A stretch of DNA of 64,000 nt from Lutispora sp003527145 (GTDB lineage Bacteria > Bacillota > Clostridia > Lutisporales > Lutisporaceae). Under the pieces are notes generated by a model. The model was not told where the DNA came from and searched no databases. It worked only from the letters and a program-made list of their open reading frames with translations. Position 1 is the stretch's first letter; each line of letters begins with the position of its first letter. The stretch is from assembly GCA_029983695.1 (NCBI GenBank), contig JASBZB010000008.1, positions 62,001-126,000 of the forward strand, in the 5' to 3' direction. The position numbers were made by a program, and so were the translations under genes. This document shows positions 43,712 through 52,193 of this stretch, in pieces.

Positions 43712-45016
43712 ATGAAGTTTAAAAGTTATATTAAATTTGTACTGGCAGTGGTCCTGATTTTGTTTATCACTTCGGTAGTATATATAATTGAACCTGCTAT
43801 GAGATTAGAAAAGACTAGTGTTTCCTATGCAGCGAAAAGAGATCTGGTGCAATCCATAGTGGTAAACGGGACTGTTGAGGCCAAAGCAAGAGAAGATATA
43901 ACCGTGGCCGGAGGTCAACTAATAAAAAAGCTATACATAGAGAAAAGCAGCATTGTTAATAAAGGAGATACCCTATTCGAAATAGATGACAACAGCCTTG
44001 AAATGAATATAAAAAGCAAAGAAATTGAGCTGAAAAAGGCAGAATTGGAACTCCAGACTGCCAGAACCTCAAACCTGGAAAAAGATAATGCCCAAAATAT
44101 GTTAGCTTTAGAAGAATCAGAGTTAAACATTATGAAGCTCAGGGCCAATATAGAGGAGATAAAGGAGAACTTGGATGTAAGCCGGTCAATGTATGAAAAA
44201 GGCTATCTGTCAAAAAAAGATTTGGAAGTTGAGGAGTATAACTACAAAAAAGCTTCTGCTGAGCTTAAGCTTATGGAGAAAGAATTCGAGTTGGATAAAG
44301 AAAAAAATGAAGAATTTGCATTGAATTATGATAAGAATAAAAGGAACGATGAAGAAAGCCTGTCAAATAATATAGAGCTGATAAAGCTGCAGCTTCGCGA
44401 ATTATATAATAAAGCAAAGGAAACAAATACTGCATCCATCGATGGTAAAGTCATTAATCTGGAATTAAAAGAAGGGGAAAAGGTCAATTCAAATGGACCA
44501 CATATATCAATCTATGATTTGTCGGAGCTTTATATAGATATGATGGTAAATCAAAGATATGCATCATATATTAAGCTGGGCGACATTGCTGAAATTACAA
44601 TGCCGGGCGTAGAAAAGAACAAGCTGTACGGCAGTGTTTACAGCATTGATGAGATTGCAAGCCCAGACACTTATTCAGGAAGAGAGACAGGCTTGAAAGT
44701 GAAGGTGCAGATTAATAATCCTGACCCTGTTGCCAAAGTAGGTTATAAGGCCAGTGTTAAGCTAATATTCAACAGTAAAGAAAATGCTGTAACGGTTGAT
44801 TATAGGGCTATAGTTAAAGATAGAGATGATAATGAGTTCATATATATTTTAAAAGACGGCATAGCTAACAAAACTTATGTAGAAACCGGAATTAAGACCG
44901 ATTTTGATGTTGAGATCACTAAAGGCGTCATAAGCAGAGATCAATATATTGTAAATCCTTCTGAAAGGATGAGAGAAAAGAATTCCTTCAGATTGTGGAG
45001 GTATGAGATTAAATGA
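43712..45016 (+). CDS. HlyD/MacA-type membrane fusion protein
   Basis: One N-terminal membrane helix (about 6-26), then a biotinyl-lipoyl-like half ('VVNGTVEAKAREDITVAGGQLIKKLYIEKSSIVNKGDTLFEI' in pieces), a long coiled-coil hairpin (about 100-245) and the second lipoyl half 'ASIDGKVINLELKEGEKV'. A beta-barrel domain follows ('IKLGDIAEITMPG', 'VGYKASVKL'), ending with a membrane-proximal domain. 434 residues, as for MacA-like adaptors of Gram-positive MacB transporters. AGGGGG lies before the ATG. 30 bp after the OppD-like gene; stop overlaps the next start as ATGA. Confidence 0.88.
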   Translation: MKFKSYIKFVLAVVLILFITSVVYIIEPAMRLEKTSVSYAAKRDLVQSIVVNGTVEAKAREDITVAGGQLIKKLYIEKSSIVNKGDTLFEIDDNSLEMNIKSKEIELKKAELELQTARTSNLEKDNAQNMLALEESELNIMKLRANIEEIKENLDVSRSMYEKGYLSKKDLEVEEYNYKKASAELKLMEKEFELDKEKNEEFALNYDKNKRNDEESLSNNIELIKLQLRELYNKAKETNTASIDGKVINLELKEGEKVNSNGPHISIYDLSELYIDMMVNQRYASYIKLGDIAEITMPGVEKNKLYGSVYSIDEIASPDTYSGRETGLKVKVQINNPDPVAKVGYKASVKLIFNSKENAVTVDYRAIVKDRDDNEFIYILKDGIANKTYVETGIKTDFDVEITKGVISRDQYIVNPSERMREKNSFRLWRYEIK

Positions 45017-45651
45017 TTACTCAAATAAAAGACATGGTTATTTGGGCGGATAATCTTACAATAAATGACAGCTTAAAGGATATCAATCTTATCGTAAAAA
45101 AGGGAGATTTGATCTGCATAACAGGGCTTAGCACGGAAGATAAAAGAGATTTTATAAGAGTGCTTGGCTGCTTTGAAAGGCCAAGCAAGGGGAAATATGT
45201 ATATGACTATGAAAATATAAATTTAGCGGAATATGGCAGACTGGATAATATCAGAGCCGGCAAAATAGGTTATGTGTTTAGCAAGCCCATACTTTTTGAA
45301 GATTTGAATGTGATCCAAAACGTGACATTCTGGATGAAGAATATTTGCTCTCATAAGAAAGCTCAAGAATTAGGGCATAACATATTGAAAGAATTGGGGA
45401 TGGAAGAAAAATGTATGTTTGGCATAGAGCAATTGAACAAATTGGAGAAGATGATTGTATCTTTTGCAAGAGCTGCCATAAATAATCCGTTATTGCTGCT
45501 TGTCGATAATATTTTTCTCTGGCTGAGGCCTGCTGATTACGGCAAAGCAGCAGAATTGATATCGAAATTCGTCGAAAAGGGCATAACTGTTATAGTTTTT
45601 ACAGATTTTACAGAGTATTTGCCTGAGGTTAAAAAAGTTATTCATTATTAA
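45013..45651 (+). CDS. MacB/LolD-like ABC ATPase subunit with all catalytic motifs lost
   Basis: The fold is plain from 'SLKDINLIVKKGDLICITGLS', 'RVLGCFERPSKGKYVYD', 'KIGYVFSKPILFEDLNVIQNV' and 'FARAAINNPLLLLVDN', matching MacB/LolD ATPases over the full 212 residues. Every functional motif is changed: Walker A GxSGSGKST is GLSTEDKRD (38-46), the Q-loop Gln is Ser90, the signature LSGGQ is LNKLE (141-145), the catalytic Glu after Walker B is Asn166, and the switch His is Asp198. ATP binding and hydrolysis should be lost, yet the frame is intact with overlapping neighbours, so the protein is probably kept as a structural or regulatory subunit. Confidence 0.85.
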   Translation: MITQIKDMVIWADNLTINDSLKDINLIVKKGDLICITGLSTEDKRDFIRVLGCFERPSKGKYVYDYENINLAEYGRLDNIRAGKIGYVFSKPILFEDLNVIQNVTFWMKNICSHKKAQELGHNILKELGMEEKCMFGIEQLNKLEKMIVSFARAAINNPLLLLVDNIFLWLRPADYGKAAELISKFVEKGITVIVFTDFTEYLPEVKKVIHY

Positions 45652-45662
45652 GGAGTATGTAT

Positions 45663-46799
45663 ATGAAAAGAGCTTTATTTAAGTTTATTCATGACAATAC
45701 TATATTTATGTTTTTCCCTGCAATAGGAATAATAGCGGCATTGGTTTTGCTTACTGCAAGCTTTTCAATATACCGGGGAGGAACTGAAAATGCAACAGCC
45801 TGCTATAAGAAAGATGATAAAAGCATTTTATCGGCAGGGCTTAAGGATAAAGATAGCTTAACATTATCAAAGAATGTGCTGAACTGGGAAGATGGAGATA
45901 AGTTCAAAGAAAAGCTCAATAACGTTGAGGAATTGATATTTGCTTGTGAAGGTTCCGGCTCTCTGTCTTCTGATGTTAAGGATATTCAGATAAAAGCTGT
46001 GGGAATAAATCATCTTTATTGGAACATTGAGAACAAAAAAATATTATATGGGCGCTTGATAAATGATGAAGATGTGTCCTCGCTCAAATCTGTTGCTGTA
46101 ATCAATGAAGAGGCCTCATTAGACTTATTTAATACTAAAAATGCTGTAGGCAATAATGTAGATATAAATATCGGAGGAAACACAAGAAGCCTTTCGGTGA
46201 TAGGAGTTCTGAAAGACCCGTATTTCTATGATCAATCTGTATGTTATATACCCTACGATTTATTTTCTTCAGACAGTTATGATAATAATTGGATATCGAT
46301 AGTGGTTCCAAAAGCCGAAAAAGATGATAGTGGGGACAAGCTCTCTAAAATATTGTATGATAGGTATGGATCAGACATATATGAAGCCCGTGAATATAAA
46401 CAGCTGTTGTTTATAGAGGACTGGCTGAAGGATAACCTGAACCCAGCATGCTTATTGATCATAATGTGTACGTTGATAGGTATAACTACATATGCTTTTG
46501 GCATAAGCAATTATTTAAAAACTGAAAAAGAAAAAATATACATGCTGAAAACCTTCGGCGTAAGCGATGATAAAATAAGAATCAAGCTGTTTAATAAGCT
46601 TTCGCTGCATGGATTTTTGATATTGCTGGTCAGCATAGCCTTGGGCTACATTGCAGCTTTTATCATAGGAAGCTTTGTTTTTATAAAGCCCGGGTTTTCT
46701 ATAATACATATATTCATCATACTAAGCTACGGTTATTTTTGTTTAGCATTGGCAATATTGATTTCTGTGATCAGGTTTAAAATCAATGATATTTTTTAA
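45663..46799 (+). CDS. FtsX/MacB-like permease
   Basis: One N-terminal membrane helix (about 16-37), an extracytoplasmic domain of some 220 residues with MacB_PCD features ('VGINHLYWNIENKKILYGRLINDED', 'VAVINEEASLDLF', 'AVGNNVDINIGG', 'SVIGVLKDPYF'), then three helices of the FtsX domain ('LLIIMCTLIGITTYAFGISNYL', 'FLILLVSIALGYIAAFIIGS', 'FCLALAILISVI'). The cytoplasmic turn 'KIYMLKTFGVSDDKIR' is the FtsX-type coupling segment. ATG 45663 is seven bases after AGGAG; an ATG at 45657 is too close. Last gene of the run; its ATPase partner in the operon is degenerate. Confidence 0.85.
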   Translation: MKRALFKFIHDNTIFMFFPAIGIIAALVLLTASFSIYRGGTENATACYKKDDKSILSAGLKDKDSLTLSKNVLNWEDGDKFKEKLNNVEELIFACEGSGSLSSDVKDIQIKAVGINHLYWNIENKKILYGRLINDEDVSSLKSVAVINEEASLDLFNTKNAVGNNVDINIGGNTRSLSVIGVLKDPYFYDQSVCYIPYDLFSSDSYDNNWISIVVPKAEKDDSGDKLSKILYDRYGSDIYEAREYKQLLFIEDWLKDNLNPACLLIIMCTLIGITTYAFGISNYLKTEKEKIYMLKTFGVSDDKIRIKLFNKLSLHGFLILLVSIALGYIAAFIIGSFVFIKPGFSIIHIFIILSYGYFCLALAILISVIRFKINDIF

Positions 46800-46885
46800 T
46801 TCTATTTATTTTGAAGGAAATACATGATTTATAAAGAATATATATTAAAATTGCAATAACTCTTAAAAGATAGGAGTTGTATTAT

Positions 46886-47458
46886 ATGAATACCAAAAAA
46901 AAGGTTGTAGTAAATATTTTTGGCAGTGAATACACAATAATTGGAGAAAGCTCAGAAGATTATATAAACTACATTGCAGCAAAGGTCGATGAAACAATGA
47001 GGGATATTGGCAGCAGAAACAGCAGATACAGCACTACGATGATAGCTGTTCTTGCTGCTTTGAATATGGCGGATTTTCTTTATAAGGCTCAAGAAGAAGC
47101 CAGTGTATTATCTGATGAAAATAAAGCGTTAAAAGATGAAATAGCTGTTCCCTTTGAAGAACTGGAAAATATCCGTAAGGAGATGGATGCTCTTAAACAG
47201 CAATACCTGATCACCCAGGATGAACTTACCAAAAACCAAATTGAATTAGGTGTAATCAATAAGGAGCATAAGAATTTATTAAAAGAGAATAAAGACTTGA
47301 AGGTTGAACTTGATGTTTCCAGATCTGCCTTGAAGGAAATGCAGAGCAAACTATTTGAAAGCCAGATTGACCTGCTGAAGGCCAAGAAGGAGCTGGATGA
47401 ACTTAAATCTTTTAGACATAATAAAAGCAACAGAAATCAAAACAATATCAGCTCATAA
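46886..47458 (+). CDS. zapA: Cell division protein ZapA
   Basis: Promotes FtsZ ring formation. The first 95 residues are the ZapA domain ('VVVNIFGSEYTIIGESSEDYINYIAAKVDETM', in pieces, and 'TMIAVLAALNMADFLYKA'); a long coiled coil (about 95-175) follows and a polar tail. At 190 residues it is longer than E. coli ZapA but typical of Clostridial forms next to U32 genes. ATG 46886 is nine bases after TAGGAG; TTG 46877 overlaps that site. Confidence 0.88.
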   Translation: MNTKKKVVVNIFGSEYTIIGESSEDYINYIAAKVDETMRDIGSRNSRYSTTMIAVLAALNMADFLYKAQEEASVLSDENKALKDEIAVPFEELENIRKEMDALKQQYLITQDELTKNQIELGVINKEHKNLLKENKDLKVELDVSRSALKEMQSKLFESQIDLLKAKKELDELKSFRHNKSNRNQNNISS

Positions 47459-47490
47459 TTATATTAATTTTTATAGGATGTGTTCTTTGT

Positions 47491-49884
47491 ATGAATATAG
47501 AACTACTTGCTCCTGCAGGTAATTTTGAATCACTTATTGCAGCGGTTGAGAGCGGTGCAGACGCTGTATACCTTGGCGGAACAAAGTATAATGCAAGGGC
47601 TTCTGCAAATAATTTTGATGAGGAGACGCTTATAAAAGCTGTAAAATATGCTCATATCAGAAATGTTAAGATATATATAACGGTGAATATATTGATATCT
47701 GATGATGAATTAGAGGATGCGTTGAAATATACAGAATTCTTATATAACAACGATATTGACGGAATAATTATACAGGACATAGGCCTTCTCTACTTGATAA
47801 ATAAATTTTTCCCGGAAATGCCTTTGCACTGCAGCACTCAGATGACCATACATAATAGGGATGGTGTGAATATACTTAGAGGTCTAGGAGCCGATAGATT
47901 TGTGTTGGCAAGGGAGATGGATATCAAGGAAATCAGCGGCTTAGTTAAAGATACATCTGCAGAGATAGAAATCTTTATCCATGGGGCACTATGCGTATCT
48001 TATTCGGGCCAATGTCTTATGAGCAGCCTTATTGGGGGAAGAAGCGGAAATAGAGGGAAATGTGCCCAACCCTGCAGGAAAGCATATACTTTAATTGACA
48101 TGGATGATAATAAGTCGGATTCATACAAAAAATCTTATTTATTGAGCACCAAAGATTTAAACACCATAAAGCATTTGGATGAAATAATAAGAGCCGGTGT
48201 TAAATCCTTAAAGATCGAGGGGCGAATGAAGCGCCCTGAGTATGTAGCCGTAGTTGTGAAGCATTATAAAGAAGCTTTAAATAATATTATAGAAAAAGGC
48301 AAAGCAGAAATTGATGATGATGTTTATAGGGCGTTGGAAAGCGCATTTAACAGAGGTTTTACACATGGATTTTTATTCAATGAAAAAAAATCCGAAATAG
48401 TGAATACAACAAAGCCAAGCAATAGGGGAATATTGTTAGGCAAGGTATTGTGGCAAAAAGACGGCAAAGCGGGAATATCTGTTGACAGGGGTACCATAAA
48501 CAAGGGAGATGGCATTGAAATTGTGCTGGGAAATGGAGTCAGCACAGGTTTTAATATAAATTCAGCGGAAAGAGATGCTGCCGGAGCCTTGATCATTAAT
48601 GCGGATAAAAAATTAACTCCGGGCTTGCCGGTATATAAGACTTTTGATAAAGCTCTTAACGATAAAGCGATCAAAGAATACTTTTATGAAAACAGGAGAA
48701 AAGTATTTCTTAGCGCGGAGTTGTTTATCAGGTCAGGAAATAATCCAAGTATTAAAATATGGGATCATGAGGGCCACAACGTTGAACTGCAAAGTGCGCA
48801 TATAGCTGAGATAGCGGAAAAAGCGTCTATAACAGAGGAAAAAGCCATCGCACAACTGAAAAAAACCGGCGACACTCCATATATATTTGAGGATATAAAA
48901 GTTCATATGGACAGCAATGTTTATGCACCCATGAGCGTATTGAACGAATTAAGAAGAGATGCACTAAAAGCGATGGATGAAGCTTTATCCTGCAGAAATA
49001 AGCGCAAAGATATTCATATAAGCAATGCAAATTTTAGGATTGATATCATTCCCGAAAAGCGTGATGATAATAAAATTTTATTTGGTGCTTCTTTGTGGAA
49101 GTATGAAAATATTAAGCCTGCAATAGAGGCCGGCATTGATTATGTTTATTACGGAACACAAGACAGGATACCCCAAACTGTGGAATTCTGCCATGAAAAC
49201 AATACGGATATATTTTTTCTTCTTCCGAATATTATAAAGGATGGAGAGATTGAAAAATACCGCAAAATAATAAAAGAGAACAATTTTGACGGAATAGTCA
49301 TATCAAACATCAGCCAGCTAAGCTTTGCAAATATAAAGCCTGGATTGAAAGTAACAGGCAATTATAGCCTGAATGTTTTTAATAAAAGAAGCTTAGAGGT
49401 ATATATGGAAATGGGTGCTCATGTAATATGCCCCTCTGTAGAGCTTGCACTAAAACAGATTAAGCCTATGGCTGGATATTATGGAAGCAGAATGGAGCTT
49501 ATGGTTTACGGCCAATTGCCATTGATGACCATGGAATACTGCCCGCTTTCATCATCTGACGGATGCAAAGACTGCAGCAAGCAGAGCAAATATGGTCTGA
49601 AGGATGAAAGAGGAGCTGTATTCCCTATATATTGCAATGATCATAAGACACAACTGCTGAACAGTCATATTTTATTTATGGCAGAGTATATGAATAGAAT
49701 CATCGAAACAGGTGTCAAGAGGTTTAGAATGGACTTCTATAGGGAGAAGACAAGAGAAATCAAGGAAATTATAGAGCTTTATAAAGATTTCAGAAATCAA
49801 GATGGTGGGAAATATGTTGATGTGATACAACGAATAAAAAATATCGGACATACAAAAGGTCATTACTTCAGGGGAGTTGATTAA
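47491..49884 (+). CDS. U32-family protein with DUF3656 (RlhA-like)
   Basis: The N-terminal U32 part has 'LLAPAGNFESLIAAVESGADAVYLGG' (in parts), 'HCSTQMTIHNRDGVNILRGLGADRFVLAREM' and the signature 'FIHGALCVSYSGQCLMSSLIGGRSGNRGKCAQPCR'. The middle (about 380-500) fits DUF3656 and a second U32-like half follows with 'CPLSSSDGCKDC'. 797 residues. The best-studied relative, RlhA, hydroxylates a 23S rRNA cytidine with prephenate-linked chemistry; that activity is likely but unproven here. Conserved cysteines for a metal cluster are present. Confidence 0.88.
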   Translation: MNIELLAPAGNFESLIAAVESGADAVYLGGTKYNARASANNFDEETLIKAVKYAHIRNVKIYITVNILISDDELEDALKYTEFLYNNDIDGIIIQDIGLLYLINKFFPEMPLHCSTQMTIHNRDGVNILRGLGADRFVLAREMDIKEISGLVKDTSAEIEIFIHGALCVSYSGQCLMSSLIGGRSGNRGKCAQPCRKAYTLIDMDDNKSDSYKKSYLLSTKDLNTIKHLDEIIRAGVKSLKIEGRMKRPEYVAVVVKHYKEALNNIIEKGKAEIDDDVYRALESAFNRGFTHGFLFNEKKSEIVNTTKPSNRGILLGKVLWQKDGKAGISVDRGTINKGDGIEIVLGNGVSTGFNINSAERDAAGALIINADKKLTPGLPVYKTFDKALNDKAIKEYFYENRRKVFLSAELFIRSGNNPSIKIWDHEGHNVELQSAHIAEIAEKASITEEKAIAQLKKTGDTPYIFEDIKVHMDSNVYAPMSVLNELRRDALKAMDEALSCRNKRKDIHISNANFRIDIIPEKRDDNKILFGASLWKYENIKPAIEAGIDYVYYGTQDRIPQTVEFCHENNTDIFFLLPNIIKDGEIEKYRKIIKENNFDGIVISNISQLSFANIKPGLKVTGNYSLNVFNKRSLEVYMEMGAHVICPSVELALKQIKPMAGYYGSRMELMVYGQLPLMTMEYCPLSSSDGCKDCSKQSKYGLKDERGAVFPIYCNDHKTQLLNSHILFMAEYMNRIIETGVKRFRMDFYREKTREIKEIIELYKDFRNQDGGKYVDVIQRIKNIGHTKGHYFRGVD

Positions 49885-49899
49885 AGGAGGCAGTTTCTC

Positions 49900-50586
49900 T
49901 TGGAAAAGGTTATTAGAATTTTGCTCGTGGAAGATGAAGCCAAGATGAGAGAACTTATTAGGATTGCTTTTAAAAAAGAAAATTTTGAAACATATGAAGC
50001 CGTTGATGGTAAACAAGCCCTAAATATTTTCAAGAATTTTCACTTTGATATCATTATTTTGGATATCATGCTGCCGGAGATAGATGGATGGACCGTATGC
50101 AGGGAAATAAGGAAAAACTCAGATATACCGATAATATTGCTGACGGCAAGAGGAGAGGAATTCGATAAGCTTTTTGGATTTGAGCTTGGCGCAGATGATT
50201 ACATAGTAAAGCCTTTTAGTCCCAGAGAATTAGTTGCAAGAGTAAAAGCTCTATTGAGAAGAGCTGAGAGCAAAAATAAAGAGATATCAAGTGAGTTTGA
50301 TATCGGAGGTATTAGTATTAATACCTTGTCAAGAGAAGTTAAAATTAATGGCAATACTATAAATCTTACAAATAAAGAATATGAGCTTTTGCTTTTTCTG
50401 TCGACAAATCAGAATATTGTTTTCACCAGGGAGCAATTGCTCTTAAAAGTATGGGGATACGACCAATACGGAGACCCGAGAACAGTTGATACTCATATCA
50501 AGAGAATCAGGGAAAAATTAGGAGGCAAGAACAGCTGCATTGCTACAATTTGGGGAGTAGGATATAAATTTGAGGTACCGAAATGA
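49900..50586 (+). CDS. OmpR-family response regulator
   Basis: Receiver domain with 'LLVEDEAKMREL', phospho-Asp in 'IIILDIMLPEIDGW', Thr in 'ILLTARGEE' and Lys in 'YIVKPFSPREL', followed by a winged helix ('LTNKEYELLLFLSTNQNIVFTREQLL', 'VDTHIKRIREKL', 'GVGYKFE'). 228 residues. TTG start nine bases after AAAGGAGG. Stop overlaps the kinase ATG by four bases. Targets cannot be inferred. Confidence 0.95.
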   Translation: MEKVIRILLVEDEAKMRELIRIAFKKENFETYEAVDGKQALNIFKNFHFDIIILDIMLPEIDGWTVCREIRKNSDIPIILLTARGEEFDKLFGFELGADDYIVKPFSPRELVARVKALLRRAESKNKEISSEFDIGGISINTLSREVKINGNTINLTNKEYELLLFLSTNQNIVFTREQLLLKVWGYDQYGDPRTVDTHIKRIREKLGGKNSCIATIWGVGYKFEVPK

Positions 50587-52049
50587 AGCATAACAGTATT
50601 ATGATAAAGCTCTGGAGCGGAATTATCGTTACAATACTTTGCATACTTTTTATGAGCATGGTTTTTCAAACAAGATTTCTTTATTCATTTTATTTTAATG
50701 AAAAAGTAAAAGAGGTCGAAAAGATTGGTCAGGACATCGCAAGAGCCCTGGGAAGAAATGAATATAATTTTAATATACCCTATGTAGACGCTATTAGAAA
50801 TGTGAACGATATGATCATTGTTACCGGCATAAGCGGTAGAATAACATATATTACAGGAAGTGCAGATTATAAGCAAGGGTGGGTTTTTGGGCTAAAGTAT
50901 TTGGATGACATACTAGATGGTGAAAAGATTCAAGATGAGAATAAAATGCTTAAGGGGCTTGATTCCCTTATAATAGGCGTGCCGATAAAGAGGAGCCAGG
51001 AGCCTCTGTGGGATGTTAAGCAGAAGCAGCTGTATGAGAATGAGATTGAAAGCAGAGCACTTCAAGAAATCATTGGAGCAGTATATATAGTAACCCCGCT
51101 GGAGCCCCTGGAAACGACTATTCAAGCCATAAAGATTCAATTCTTATATATATTTATAGGAGCTATTATAATATCTTCACTTATTGCTCTTCTATTGTCG
51201 CATAGCTTTTCCGACCCATTGATTAAAATTAATGATGCTGCCAAGGAGATAGCCCGGGGTAATTATAATACGAAAATACATCTTAAGTCCAGCAGGGAGA
51301 TAATTACACTGGGAGAAACCATAAATAATTTGGCCAGACAACTTTCGAGGGTAGAACAAATACGCAGAGAGTTTATTGCAAATGTGTCCCATGAGCTGCG
51401 AACACCTCTCAGCTATCTCAAGGGCTATACAGAAATTCTGATCGATGGCCTGGCTGAAACAGATAGTGATAGAGAAAAATATTTGAATATAATTTTGGAG
51501 GAATCAGAAAGGTTAAGAAAGATGGTGGATGAAATACTGCATCTTTCACAGATTGAAGCAGGGTCCATACAGTTGAAGCTGTCTCCCTTCAGTATAGATG
51601 CTCTTATAAAGCGGACTATTGACAAGATACTGCCTTTGGCAGTCAAAAGAGATATCTCCATAAAGTATAACAAGGTTGATGATGACTTGTTGTTATGCCT
51701 GGCAGATGAAAACAGAATAAAACAAGTGTTGATCAATCTTATGACCAATGCGACCAAACACTCCTACGATCATAGCAATATACTGATAAGCTCATATAGA
51801 TTAAATGACAGAATATATATCTGTGTCAGAGATTTCGGTGAAGGTATCTCCGAAGAAGATCTGCCATTTATCTGGGATAGATTTTATACGGCAGGAAAAT
51901 CTAAGGATAAAAGTATAGAAGGGATTGGTCTGGGGCTGTCAATAATAAAGAGCATAATAAATGCACATGGCTGCGATATCACAGTAAATAGCGTAAAGGA
52001 AGAGGGAACTGAATTTTGCTTCTGGCTGCCTTCTTATGCAGAAAATTGA
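50583..52049 (+). CDS. Sensor histidine kinase with HAMP domain
   Basis: Two membrane helices (about 9-30 and 178-203) enclose an extracytoplasmic sensor domain of some 145 residues. HAMP follows ('SFSDPLIKINDAAKEIARGNY'), then HisKA with 'FIANVSHELRTPLSYLKGY', and the ATPase domain with 'VLINLMTNATKHS', 'VRDFGEGISEEDLPFIWDRFY' and 'GIGLGLSII'. 488 residues, all motifs intact. Cognate regulator is the gene overlapping its start. The signal is unknown. Confidence 0.95.
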   Translation: MKHNSIMIKLWSGIIVTILCILFMSMVFQTRFLYSFYFNEKVKEVEKIGQDIARALGRNEYNFNIPYVDAIRNVNDMIIVTGISGRITYITGSADYKQGWVFGLKYLDDILDGEKIQDENKMLKGLDSLIIGVPIKRSQEPLWDVKQKQLYENEIESRALQEIIGAVYIVTPLEPLETTIQAIKIQFLYIFIGAIIISSLIALLLSHSFSDPLIKINDAAKEIARGNYNTKIHLKSSREIITLGETINNLARQLSRVEQIRREFIANVSHELRTPLSYLKGYTEILIDGLAETDSDREKYLNIILEESERLRKMVDEILHLSQIEAGSIQLKLSPFSIDALIKRTIDKILPLAVKRDISIKYNKVDDDLLLCLADENRIKQVLINLMTNATKHSYDHSNILISSYRLNDRIYICVRDFGEGISEEDLPFIWDRFYTAGKSKDKSIEGIGLGLSIIKSIINAHGCDITVNSVKEEGTEFCFWLPSYAEN

Positions 52050-52073
52050 TTCCACTGCAATAGCTGTTCTAAT

Positions 52074-52154
52074 GGCTGATATAAAATTGCATTGTGAAGG
52101 GACTTAGAGTTTGTTAGCGAAGCATAGGATCAGTCGCGTCAATTGTTATCAGTC
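52074..52154 (+). ncRNA. Candidate structured leader upstream of mutS2
   Basis: GGCTGATA (52074-52081) can pair with TATCAGTC (52147-52154), with a further ATTG/CAAT helix inside and a GCGA/TCGC hairpin within. The closing sequence TGTTATCAGTCA recurs before the last gene of the window. By-eye only. Confidence 0.3.
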
Positions 52155-52193
52155 AATATAATAGATTTAATAGTAATTAATGGAGTGATATAA

